From NCBI GenBank assembly GCA_008974855.1, contig BFAR01000077.1:1-7042 (forward strand): a DNA stretch of 7,042 nt, given 5' to 3'. Position numbers and translations under genes: made by a program. Origin of the DNA: an archaeon MnTg01 (GTDB taxonomy: Archaea > Thermoproteota > Nitrososphaeria > Nitrososphaerales > Nitrosopumilaceae). Below are positions 1-5,302 of the stretch, one piece after another; position 1 is the first letter of the stretch; each line of letters starts with the position of its first letter. The notes beneath the pieces were generated by a model, which had not been told where the DNA came from, ran no database searches, and saw nothing but the letters and a program-made list of their open reading frames with translations.

Positions 1-49
1 TCCTCTTAAACCTTATAGGTTATTTGTCAGTTTTCAGTATACTAAAAAT

Positions 50-59
50 CATATTTTAA
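50..59 (+). promoter_or_regulatory. Possible TATA box for the ATPase-subunit-like gene
   Basis: An A/T-only run (CATATTTTAA) lies where an archaeal box A would place transcription start near 80, giving a short leader that contains AAGGA (82-86) before the TTG start at 95. A second candidate, TATACT at 38-43, would instead suit a start at the ATG at 70. The choice between them is not settled by sequence alone. Confidence 0.3.
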
Positions 60-94
60 GAAAGGAAAGATGGCAAAAATGAAGGATTTAATTA

Positions 95-508
95 TTGGAT
101 TTGAATGCTTGTCATAACTTGAAATTAAAGGGTTCAAAAAACTCTCAAAAAACTCTGGCAAAAGAGATTCCAGCATCTACAGCTGCACCTGGAACTGTTG
201 AAAAAATTATCAAGGCTCTTTCTGGTCTAGAATCTGATATTGATTCTCTAAATGAGAATCTAGCCGATATGAAAAAGCAGCTTAATCAAAAAGCCCAAAA
301 AGAAATTGACAAATTACGTGAACAGGTGATTCAAATGGCTACTAAAGAGGCTGAGGTCATAATTTCTGAGGCTACAGAAAAGGCCAAATCTGAATCTCAA
401 AGAATTTTGACTTCTGGAGATGTGAATCTAAAGGATGTACAAAATAAAATTGATACTAAATTTAATGAAGCTGTTGACCATGTAGTGTCAACTGTTCTGA
501 AGGCATAA
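95..508 (+). CDS. A/V-type ATP synthase subunit H/G-like coiled-coil protein
   Basis: This 137-residue, highly charged, almost wholly helical protein resembles the archaeal A-type ATPase subunit H (eukaryotic G) family, which forms the peripheral stalk with subunit E. From about residue 36 on there is continuous coiled coil. The C-terminal half has the family-like pattern of repeated A/E/K helix (EAEVIISEATEKAKSES), a short linker around residues 105-112, then a terminal helix with FNEAVDHVVSTVL. The start is a TTG with AAGGA 8 bases upstream (82-86); no in-frame ATG exists until residue 58. An ATG at 70 opens another frame that stops at 115-117, so the N-terminus (residues 1-30, low complexity, including an 11-bp tandem duplication) is uncertain. 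The other ATPase genes are not in the window. It could be another coiled-coil protein of similar composition. Confidence 0.6.
   Translation: MDLNACHNLKLKGSKNSQKTLAKEIPASTAAPGTVEKIIKALSGLESDIDSLNENLADMKKQLNQKAQKEIDKLREQVIQMATKEAEVIISEATEKAKSESQRILTSGDVNLKDVQNKIDTKFNEAVDHVVSTVLKA
135..156 (+). repeat. Perfect 11-bp tandem duplication
   Basis: CAAAAAACTCT occurs twice head to tail (135-145 and 146-156) in the uncertain N-terminal part of the ATPase-subunit-like gene. The unit length is not a multiple of three, so gain or loss of one copy shifts the reading frame. Removing one copy does not join the downstream frame to the ATG at 70, so it does not by itself explain the frame conflict there. Confidence 0.8.
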
Positions 509-514
509 ACCTAA

Positions 515-1192
515 ATTTCACTTGAAGATTACAAAATTATCCAACCCTTAAAACAAGCTCGTATTGGAATTGCGACAACTTATGGTAGACCTTATTATAA
601 ATTCGTAAAGGCCTTAAATGCCCTAAAATTAAAATATGATTCACTTCTTCCAGAGGAGATAAATTCCTATGAAGGGCATTTGATCTTAACTACCTGTAAA
701 GAGACTCCTAAAATTTCTCAAAAACCTATGCTTCATGAAGAAATTATTGATAAAGAACCTGTAGTTATTCAAGGCCTAATGATTCAAAAATTACAAGTAG
801 GTATAGAAAAAAATGAGTTAGTGCTTGGGATTGATCCTGGTCTGAGGACTGGACTTTCAGTTTTTTATTACGGACAAGAGATTGAAAGATCATTTTTTAC
901 CTCAATTGAAGAATTAGTGATGCATATAACAAAAATTCTTGCCGAGCTTCGAGCAGAAAGAAAAATTGTAAAAATAGGTAATGGTAACATGAATCTTGCA
1001 AAAGAAATCACTGAACTACTTAATCTGAGATTTTGTTCAGATTTTGAATTGGAATTTGTAGATGAAAGGAGAACATCTCTTAAAGTAAAGAATTACAATC
1101 GGCGAGGAAAACGAGATATGATGTCAGCAAAATACATTACCCAAAGAGAAGGTCCTCGACATTTTATCTTACCACTTTCTAGAACGGGATAA
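515..1192 (+). CDS. RuvC/YqgF-like RNase H-fold protein, probable nuclease
   Basis: About 225 residues. The C-terminal domain (about 100-210) has the motif series of the RuvC/YqgF branch of the RNase H fold: GIDPG near 105-109 with the first acidic residue D107, a second strand reaching KIGNGN near 153-158, VDERRTS near 182-188 (very like the YqgF DER.T motif), and a last helix RDMMSA near 200-205 with an acid in the usual place. Such proteins cleave branched or structured DNA or RNA. The N-terminal about 90 residues form an alpha/beta-looking domain of no family I recognise. The first canonical start is TTG at 680, but clearly protein-like sequence (RIGIATTYGRPYYKF and onward) is open back to 515, directly after a TAA at 512-514. 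I therefore place the start at ATT 515, with GAAGG at 499-503. The gene follows its neighbour by 6 bases in the same frame, implying co-transcription. Family call fairly secure; substrate unknown. Confidence 0.65.
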   Translation: MSLEDYKIIQPLKQARIGIATTYGRPYYKFVKALNALKLKYDSLLPEEINSYEGHLILTTCKETPKISQKPMLHEEIIDKEPVVIQGLMIQKLQVGIEKNELVLGIDPGLRTGLSVFYYGQEIERSFFTSIEELVMHITKILAELRAERKIVKIGNGNMNLAKEITELLNLRFCSDFELEFVDERRTSLKVKNYNRRGKRDMMSAKYITQREGPRHFILPLSRTG

Positions 1193-1224
1193 AAAAACGA
1201 GAAAAAAGTTCATCGGTCTGAAAA

Positions 1225-1230
1225 TTTTTT
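1225..1230 (+). terminator. Oligo-T terminator after the RuvC/YqgF-like gene
   Basis: A run of six T preceded by A/G-rich sequence lies 33 bases after the stop codon. Archaeal termination is typically driven by U-runs without a hairpin, and a promoter follows about 60 bases later, so this is a plausible transcription-unit boundary. Confidence 0.4.
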
Positions 1231-1286
1231 ACAGTTTGAAGGATTCAATTATGATAATTTCAAAAATACGATCTTTAGAATAATAG

Positions 1287-1299
1287 ATAAATATTTATA
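1287..1299 (+). promoter_or_regulatory. TATA box for the zinc-ribbon/UbiD operon
   Basis: ATAAATATTTAT (1287-1298) is a perfect 12-bp A/T palindrome continuing into ATAG, a good archaeal box A. It predicts a start near 1320 and a leader of roughly 25-30 bases before the ATG at 1348. The rest of 1193-1347 holds only the T-run upstream and no convincing gene. Confidence 0.45.
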
Positions 1300-1347
1300 G
1301 TCTTTTTCAAAGTTATCTGAAATCTGTTTTTAATTAATGAACGATCA

Positions 1348-1455
1348 ATGAAATTTTTACAAGAAAAACAAAGAAATATTATAGAAATTATCGATCGATC
1401 CTTAAATAGCTATGAATGTTATACTAAATTACTTAAGGAATTGATGAAAAAATGA
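1348..1455 (+). CDS. 35-codon micro-ORF, first gene of the operon
   Basis: ATG at 1348 opens a 35-residue frame (starting MKFLQEKQRNIIEIIDRSLN, ending ELMKK) whose TGA (1453-1455) overlaps the ATG of the zinc-ribbon gene (1452-1454) as ATGA. The peptide is charged and amphipathic, predicted helical, with one Cys and no signal peptide. The frame is closed by TGA at 1318-1320, so ATG 1348 is the only reasonable start. It lies immediately downstream of the operon's TATA box. Evidence for being real: exact ATGA coupling, position, and balanced amino-acid composition. It may act mainly as a translated leader controlling the next gene. No known family recognised. Confidence 0.45.
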   Translation: MKFLQEKQRNIIEIIDRSLNSYECYTKLLKELMKK

Positions 1456-1703
1456 CTTGTAAAGGAATTTGTGTTCGATATAAGGCTCAAAAGCCAGTAG
1501 GAACCGGAAGATATGCTTCTGGACAGAGACGATGTCAAATTTGTGAAATCTTCATCAAATGGGAAGGATTATGGTGTCCATGTTGTGGTTATCGACTCCG
1601 AACCAAGCCTCGAAATCTAAAGTACAAAGCCAAACTCAGAGCAAGAGTTGAAGCTGATACTAAAATCGAAAGACAGGCTGAAGCGATAGCAATAAAGGCA
1701 TAA
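1452..1703 (+). CDS. Small zinc-ribbon protein (thaumarchaeal type)
   Basis: An 83-residue basic protein with a CxxC pair at C28/C31 (CQIC) and another at C42/C45 (CPCC), 10 residues apart, as in a zinc ribbon. Extra cysteines lie at C3 and C7 (CKGIC). The segment from the first CxxC to YRLRTKPR and the following Lys/Arg-rich helix suggest nucleic-acid or ribonucleoprotein binding. From memory, close relatives occur, often as several paralogs, in ammonia-oxidising archaea, and their function is unknown. The ATG overlaps the stop of the upstream micro-ORF, with AAGGA about 13 bases before it. The gene is followed after 19 bases by the PAC4-like gene. Zinc binding is a motif inference; a regulatory role is possible but not shown. 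Confidence 0.75.
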   Translation: MTCKGICVRYKAQKPVGTGRYASGQRRCQICEIFIKWEGLWCPCCGYRLRTKPRNLKYKAKLRARVEADTKIERQAEAIAIKA

Positions 1704-1722
1704 GTTTAGTCGAAGCTTATAG

Positions 1723-2058
1723 ATGTCTACGTCAGTGTATACACAGAAAACTGTTGACGTAGGCAATCGAAAATTTTTCATTCATTTACTTTCTTTTGAT
1801 AATGGAAATTTTGTATCTATTAGCGAGGGTAACGAAAAAATTGGATCTATGGTAGTATCCATAGGCTCTGGACCTACGGCAACTACAACTACTGTGATTC
1901 GAGCAAAAACTGATTCTCTTTTTTTAAAATTAACCGCAGAAAAAATATCTACTTTTGTTAGGGGGATCGCTGTTGTTTCTCTTTATGCTGAAAGAGAACT
2001 TGGAAATGAAGCTGCAAAAATTTTGATAGGTGATATAATGAAGATGGTCCAAACTTGA
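1723..2058 (+). CDS. Small protein resembling proteasome assembly chaperone 4
   Basis: A 111-residue soluble alpha/beta protein with no signal peptide or membrane segment. Pattern, not a search, suggests similarity to PAC4/PSMG4-type proteasome assembly chaperones. FFIHLLSFDNGNFVSI (18-33) matches the strand pair that in PSMG4 reads as FHVMRL..SLFLWVG. IGSMVVSI (40-47) corresponds to the central strand. TDSLFLKLTAEKISTFVRG (63-81), then IAVVSLYAE and a C-terminal helix (96-109), match the helix-strand-helix that closes that fold. Family members help build the 20S alpha ring. The last codons overlap the TTG start of UbiD (TTGA), so the two are translationally coupled. If the PAC4 reading is wrong, it is simply a conserved-looking protein of unknown function in an isoprenoid-gene operon. 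Confidence 0.55.
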   Translation: MSTSVYTQKTVDVGNRKFFIHLLSFDNGNFVSISEGNEKIGSMVVSIGSGPTATTTTVIRAKTDSLFLKLTAEKISTFVRGIAVVSLYAERELGNEAAKILIGDIMKMVQT

Positions 2059-3383
2059 CTGATTTGCGAAGCTATCTTGAAATATTGAAAAAAACTAGAG
2101 ATCTTAAAACCGTTAAACGTTCAGTATCCACCAAATACGAAATTGCGGCCCTTACCGCAAAAGCTGACGGTTCCTTTGCTTTACTATTTGAAAAAATTAA
2201 AGCAAAAAAATTCAGATTAGTTTCGAATCTAGTAGGAACCAGAGCCAGATTTGCCCAAGCAGTAGGTGCTAAAGAAGGCAACATCCATGAAAAAATAATT
2301 CATGCAATTGAACATGCCAAAAAACCTAAAAAAATCTCAAAGGGCCAATTTATGGAAAATGAATCATCAGACGCTTCAGTTTTACCTATAGTTACTCACT
2401 TTGAAAAAGAATCAGGACCCTTTATCACCTCATCAATAATTTATGTAAAAAACCCAGAAATGAGAACACAGAATTCTTCATTTCATAGACTAATGCCATT
2501 AGACAAAAAACATTTCTCAGTTAGAATGGTGGAAGGAAGAGATCTTCACCAGGCTTTCATGAATTCAAAAAAGCAAAAAAAGGATCTTAAAGTTGCAATT
2601 ACTATTGGTGTTCATCCTGCTGTTTCTATTGCAGGAGCATATCAAGCAGATTGGGGAAAAGATGAACTAAATATAGCTAATTCCATTCTGGGCGGAAAAC
2701 TTCGATTAGCCGAGTGTCCATATTCTGGAATGTACGTCCCATCTGGAGCTGAAATTGTAATGGAAGGTAGGATCCTACATAATAAAACCCACAAAGAGTG
2801 GATGGTTGAGATGCTTCGAACATATGACTTTGCTCGACCTCAACCAGTATTTGAATTAGAAAAAATGTATTATAGGAACAATCCAATTTTTCATGATATT
2901 CTCTCAGGATATTCTGAACATAGGTTACTTATGGGAATGCCTATTGAATCAAAGCTTAATCGAAATTTGAAAAAGGCTTTTCCACAAATCAAGCAAGTAA
3001 GTATGACCAATGGCGGTTCTAATTGGCTTCATTCAGTAGTTCAAATCAAAAAAAGAAAAGATTCTGACATTAAACCCATCATAAAAAAGACCTTTGCAAC
3101 TCATCGCTCTTTGAAAATGGTAACTGTAGTTGATGATGATATTGACCCAAATGATGCTCAGTCAGTAGAATATGCAATGGCTACTAGATTTCAAGGAGAT
3201 CGAGATTTGCTAATAATAAAAAACGTTAGAGGATCTAGTTTGGATCCATCAAGCGACCAAAAACGATTAAAAACTGCAAAACTTGGAATCGATGCTACAA
3301 CCCCTCTCTCAAAAAGAAAGGAAGGTTTTGAGATTGCAAAAATTCCAAAGCAGGATAAAATTTTTCTAAAAGATTATCTTTAG
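2055..3383 (+). CDS. UbiD-family decarboxylase, probable anhydromevalonate phosphate decarboxylase
   Basis: A 442-residue UbiD-family enzyme, full length for the archaeal branch. The N-terminus DLRSYLEILKK is typical and fixes the TTG start, which overlaps the previous stop. Prenylated-FMN/metal-site motifs follow in order: N140 and R145 in NSSFHRL, H165 in GRDLHQAF, GVHPAV (186-191), and GAEIVMEG (231-239) with E233 and E238. The C-terminal part has VDDDID (359-364), RFQGDRDLL (378-386) and GIDAT (411-415). UbiD enzymes are non-oxidative decarboxylases using prFMN made by a UbiX partner, which is absent here. In archaea with the modified mevalonate pathway, this family converts trans-anhydromevalonate 5-phosphate to isopentenyl phosphate for ether-lipid synthesis, the most likely role. 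An aromatic-acid decarboxylase remains possible. It is the last gene of the operon. Confidence 0.88.
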   Translation: MTDLRSYLEILKKTRDLKTVKRSVSTKYEIAALTAKADGSFALLFEKIKAKKFRLVSNLVGTRARFAQAVGAKEGNIHEKIIHAIEHAKKPKKISKGQFMENESSDASVLPIVTHFEKESGPFITSSIIYVKNPEMRTQNSSFHRLMPLDKKHFSVRMVEGRDLHQAFMNSKKQKKDLKVAITIGVHPAVSIAGAYQADWGKDELNIANSILGGKLRLAECPYSGMYVPSGAEIVMEGRILHNKTHKEWMVEMLRTYDFARPQPVFELEKMYYRNNPIFHDILSGYSEHRLLMGMPIESKLNRNLKKAFPQIKQVSMTNGGSNWLHSVVQIKKRKDSDIKPIIKKTFATHRSLKMVTVVDDDIDPNDAQSVEYAMATRFQGDRDLLIIKNVRGSSLDPSSDQKRLKTAKLGIDATTPLSKRKEGFEIAKIPKQDKIFLKDYL

Positions 3384-3388
3384 TCAAG

Positions 3389-3435
3389 CTAAGCTTAGGA
3401 AAATTTTCAAAACCAGTTTTTAGTTAGAATTTTTT
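3389..3435. terminator. Bidirectional terminator region between convergent genes
   Basis: The 59-base gap between UbiD and the convergent repeat-protein gene contains two adjacent perfect 10-bp palindromes, CTAAGCTTAG (3389-3398) and GAAAATTTTC (3399-3408). For the + strand these are followed by T-runs at 3417-3421 (T5) and 3430-3435 (T6). On the - strand the A-runs at 3400-3403 and 3409-3412 give T-runs. This fits U-run archaeal termination in both directions. Confidence 0.5.
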
Positions 3436-3442
3436 AATGGTA

Positions 3443-3853
3443 TTATTTTTGCCACGTGTTCTTCCAAGTTTCTGCAAACTTATTCATCATATCACCATAT
3501 GACTTGAAATATTCCATTCCAGATTGGTTCAATGTATTTTGCCAGTTTTCACTGAATTGTTTGAATGCATTTGCGGTATATTCATTCATAGCATTTTCCC
3601 AATTAGTACTAAATTGTTTGAATGTGTCCATTCCAGCTTGATTCATGGCTTTTTGCCAATTTTCTCCAAACTGTTTCATGGTATCTTTGCTAGATGAGGT
3701 AACTGCTTGTTCCATGACATCATTGTATTTTTTTTGCATTTCATTAGTTGTATTCTGAAATGTTTGAAAAACCTCTTTCCATTGTTCTAACATTTTAGAG
3801 TATTCTTGCCATTGGTTATCCCATTCTGTAGTAGATTTACTGCTTTTTGACAT
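3443..3853 (-). CDS. Phasin/PhaE-like helical repeat protein
   Basis: A 136-residue protein rich in Gln, Asn, Trp, Met and Lys, with no Cys or Pro, signal peptide or membrane span. After a Trp-rich N-terminal helix (WDNQWQEYSKMLEQWKEVF), residues 57-113 hold three uninterrupted 19-residue repeats of the form (D/N)xxKQFxxNWxxxxNxxxx, with a fourth degenerate copy at the C-terminus. A 19-residue period of amphipathic helix with Trp and Phe on one face suits lying on a lipid or polyhydroxyalkanoate granule surface, or helical bundling. Composition resembles phasins and the PhaE subunit of class III PHA synthase, which some thaumarchaea carry; no PhaC lies here. It has its own promoter with a leaderless-type TATA and is convergent with the UbiD operon. 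The phasin label is an inference from composition and repeat pattern. Confidence 0.6.
   Translation of the reverse strand: MSKSSKSTTEWDNQWQEYSKMLEQWKEVFQTFQNTTNEMQKKYNDVMEQAVTSSSKDTMKQFGENWQKAMNQAGMDTFKQFSTNWENAMNEYTANAFKQFSENWQNTLNQSGMEYFKSYGDMMNKFAETWKNTWQK
3515..3685 (-). repeat. Three in-frame 57-bp coding repeats
   Basis: Residues 57-75, 76-94 and 95-113 of the phasin-like protein are encoded by three adjacent 57-bp units on the - strand. KQF and NW are conserved at fixed positions in all three. The DNA units are still recognisably alike, for example the recurring aattgtttgaatg and caaactgtttcatgg stretches on the + strand. This suggests tandem duplication followed by divergence. Confidence 0.75.
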
Positions 3854-3877
3854 GATTAAATTTGATTGATACCACTC

Positions 3878-3884
3878 ATAAATT
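3878..3884 (-). promoter_or_regulatory. TATA box for the phasin-like gene (leaderless)
   Basis: Read on the - strand this is AATTTAT, centred 28 bases before the ATG at 3853. That spacing is the normal box A to transcription start distance, so the mRNA probably begins at or within a base or two of the start codon. Confidence 0.5.
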
Positions 3885-3917
3885 GATCCACGTTTTTTAC
3901 TCCAATTTGACTTTTAA

Positions 3918-3925
3918 CATTTATA
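3918..3925 (+). promoter_or_regulatory. TATA box for the 3949 gene (leaderless)
   Basis: CATTTATA, with the core at 3920-3925, is centred 26-27 bases before the ATG at 3949, again predicting a leaderless mRNA. It is separated by only about 35 bases from the oppositely directed TATA box of the phasin-like gene. Confidence 0.5.
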
Positions 3926-3948
3926 GCTGTTAGGTTTTTTCATTTCTT

Positions 3949-4287
3949 ATGAAGAAAAGCAGTAAGGAGTATATTCCAGATGAGTTGGTTTTATCCCAAA
4001 ACCAAATTTTAGAATTTTGTGATAGAGTTCTTACAAAATGGAAAGGGGATCCTAATCAAAAACAAAGTAATATTGTAGCAATGACTGCAGTTAGAAACAG
4101 TGTTTATTGGTCTGATGAAGAATCTCTAAAAGCAATATGGAGTGAAATTTTAAAGTGGACATTTGAATTGGTTTCTAAAAATGTAATAACACAAGCCAAA
4201 AAAGAAAATTTAGAATGGTCCCCTATTTTAGAAAAATTAGAAAAAAAAGAAAAATCTATTTTATCTGAAACTGGAATCTGGTATTAG
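3949..4287 (+). CDS. Conserved-looking protein of unknown function
   Basis: A 112-residue cytoplasmic protein of no family I recognise. It is predicted mainly helical, with several Trp residues (31, 54, 64, 70, 90, 111) and a Lys/Glu-rich C-terminal helix ending LSETGIWY. There is no signal peptide, Cys pair or nucleotide-binding motif. It reads cleanly from an ATG placed 26-27 bases after a good TATA box, so both the start and the gene are well supported. It is divergent from the phasin-like gene and shares a 95-base intergenic region with it. It is not in an operon, because a hairpin and a separate promoter region follow. Confidence 0.7.
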   Translation: MKKSSKEYIPDELVLSQNQILEFCDRVLTKWKGDPNQKQSNIVAMTAVRNSVYWSDEESLKAIWSEILKWTFELVSKNVITQAKKENLEWSPILEKLEKKEKSILSETGIWY

Positions 4288-4312
4288 GTATTAAAATTTC
4301 ATTAAAATGTGA

Positions 4313-4333
4313 AGTATGTTGATTTTACATACT
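4313..4333 (+). repeat. Perfect 7-bp inverted repeat (terminator or operator)
   Basis: AGTATGT (4313-4319) and ACATACT (4327-4333) pair perfectly around a 7-base loop (TGATTTT). It lies 26 bases after the stop of the 3949 gene and 76 bases before the GTG at 4409. There is no strong T-run directly after it, so it could equally be a dyad operator. The remaining bases of 4288-4408 are A/T-rich with no other gene. Confidence 0.4.
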
Positions 4334-4380
4334 ATGAATTTTCTACAGCGATCTGTTGCAATAAAATTACACACAAGTTG

Positions 4381-4388
4381 TTAATACA
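4381..4388 (+). promoter_or_regulatory. Weak TATA-like box for the 4409 gene
   Basis: TTAATACA is centred about 25 bases before the GTG start at 4409. The match to archaeal box A is partial, but the spacing fits a leaderless message like those of neighbouring genes. Confidence 0.3.
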
Positions 4389-4408
4389 CAAAAATCGATA
4401 AAAATTCC

Positions 4409-4630
4409 GTGCAAAAAGATAAATCCAAATTAGAAATTAAAGATGTTGCATCAATTGAAATCATTAAAGAAACAGAATCCACGGCATATGCAGATTTTGA
4501 CGTTGCAAAAGAAAAAATTTCTAATTTAAAAAAAGAAGCCGCTGAAACTGCCGAAGGTTTAGCTTCTATAAATTCTACCATCAAAGAATATCTAGCACGT
4601 GTGGAAAAACTAAAAAAATTAGAACTTTAG
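4409..4630 (+). CDS. Small coiled-coil protein, unknown function
   Basis: A 73-residue acidic/basic helical protein. Residues 1-25 are mixed and charged. From about residue 30 to the end there is a single long coiled coil (AKEKISNLKKEAAETAEGL and onward, with I/L/A at heptad core positions). It has no Cys, Trp, signal peptide or membrane span. The start is GTG, with no other good start nearby and a weak TATA box at leaderless spacing. It ends 15 bases before the convergent secreted protein gene. It may oligomerise or pair with another coiled-coil protein, but no partner is evident in the sequence. No family recognised. Confidence 0.6.
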   Translation: MQKDKSKLEIKDVASIEIIKETESTAYADFDVAKEKISNLKKEAAETAEGLASINSTIKEYLARVEKLKKLEL

Positions 4631-4645
4631 TTAATTTTCAATATT

Positions 4646-5302
4646 CTAACTAATTGCATATCCTAGAACCCAGTTGTAAATTACATTGAGCTGTTCTGTA
4701 ACAATTGTGTTAAGATTACTAACTTGTGTTTCTAAAGCTGAAACTAGATTTTGAAGCTCAAAAATTCTTCCATCAAGCTCTTTATTTTCTTCTTTTAGAA
4801 TCATATTATCTTCTTGAAGTTTTTTGTTCTCATCTGATAACTCATTTATCTTATCTGTTTGATCCATTTCCTTTGTAGAAACCTCTTCTGGAATAATTTT
4901 CGTTTGAGTTTGTGCAGAAATGCCTTTTAGATGGGTACCAAATATCTCAACTAATTCAGTATCTGAAGATAAATTAAATTTCAGAGTTCTAATTTCAGAA
5001 TTTGAAAATATCTCTTCATAGTATACAATATCTCCATCTGCAATAATTGTAAATTCATTATTTTTATCAAAATTTACTGAATCAAAAAACTCTCGTTCAA
5101 AACTAATTTCAATTGTTGCTGGAAGCTCTGTTACCTGTATATCTAAAATCACTTCAATATCTTTAAAATCAAGATTAAAATCTACAATTTCAACTCCTAT
5201 AGTAGTATAATCAAAGGGGGTACTAATTTCGGCTTTAGAATCACCTATGAGAACACCCATTAATGTAATTGCCAAAACAACTGAAAGTATTTTCTTATAC
5301 AT
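4646..5302 (-). CDS. Secreted protein with beta domain and leucine zipper
   Basis: A 218-residue exported protein. Residues 1-24 are a clear Sec signal peptide (MYKK, hydrophobic VVLAITLMGVLIG, then SKA before E25). Residues 25-135 form an acidic, beta-rich domain with alternating hydrophobics (VEIVDFNLDFKDIEVILDI), Ig-like in appearance but not assignable. Residues 150-203 are a textbook leucine zipper: Leu at 155, 162, 169, 176, 183, 190 and 197 without a break, with core 'a' positions I152, N159, N166, N173, I180, V187, V194, V201. The C-terminal 13 residues (VIYNWVLGYAIS region) are hydrophobic but too short for a membrane span. It probably works outside the membrane as an oligomer. Two palindromes lie upstream (5334-5370). 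Family unknown; export and zipper are certain from sequence. Confidence 0.75.
   Translation of the reverse strand: MYKKILSVVLAITLMGVLIGDSKAEISTPFDYTTIGVEIVDFNLDFKDIEVILDIQVTELPATIEISFEREFFDSVNFDKNNEFTIIADGDIVYYEEIFSNSEIRTLKFNLSSDTELVEIFGTHLKGISAQTQTKIIPEEVSTKEMDQTDKINELSDENKKLQEDNMILKEENKELDGRIFELQNLVSALETQVSNLNTIVTEQLNVIYNWVLGYAIS

Noticed and set aside
3..59. Hydrophobic open frame running in from the left edge (ending SVFSILKIIF and TAA), possibly the tail of an upstream membrane protein.
   Set aside because: Only 18 codons are visible, A/T-rich DNA easily gives such sequence, and promoter-like elements lie within it.
2072..2284. 70-residue open frame on the - strand inside UbiD.
   Set aside because: Antisense shadow of a strongly supported conserved gene; no motif or promoter.
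2677..2886. 69-residue open frame on the - strand inside UbiD.
   Set aside because: Lies opposite conserved UbiD motifs; no independent support.
3456..3641. 61-residue + frame inside the phasin-like gene.
   Set aside because: Its hydrophobic, repetitive look is the complement of the 57-bp repeats of the real gene.
4381..4584. 67-residue - frame opposite the 4409 coiled-coil gene.
   Set aside because: Shadow frame; the + frame has better composition and a GTG start at leaderless promoter spacing.
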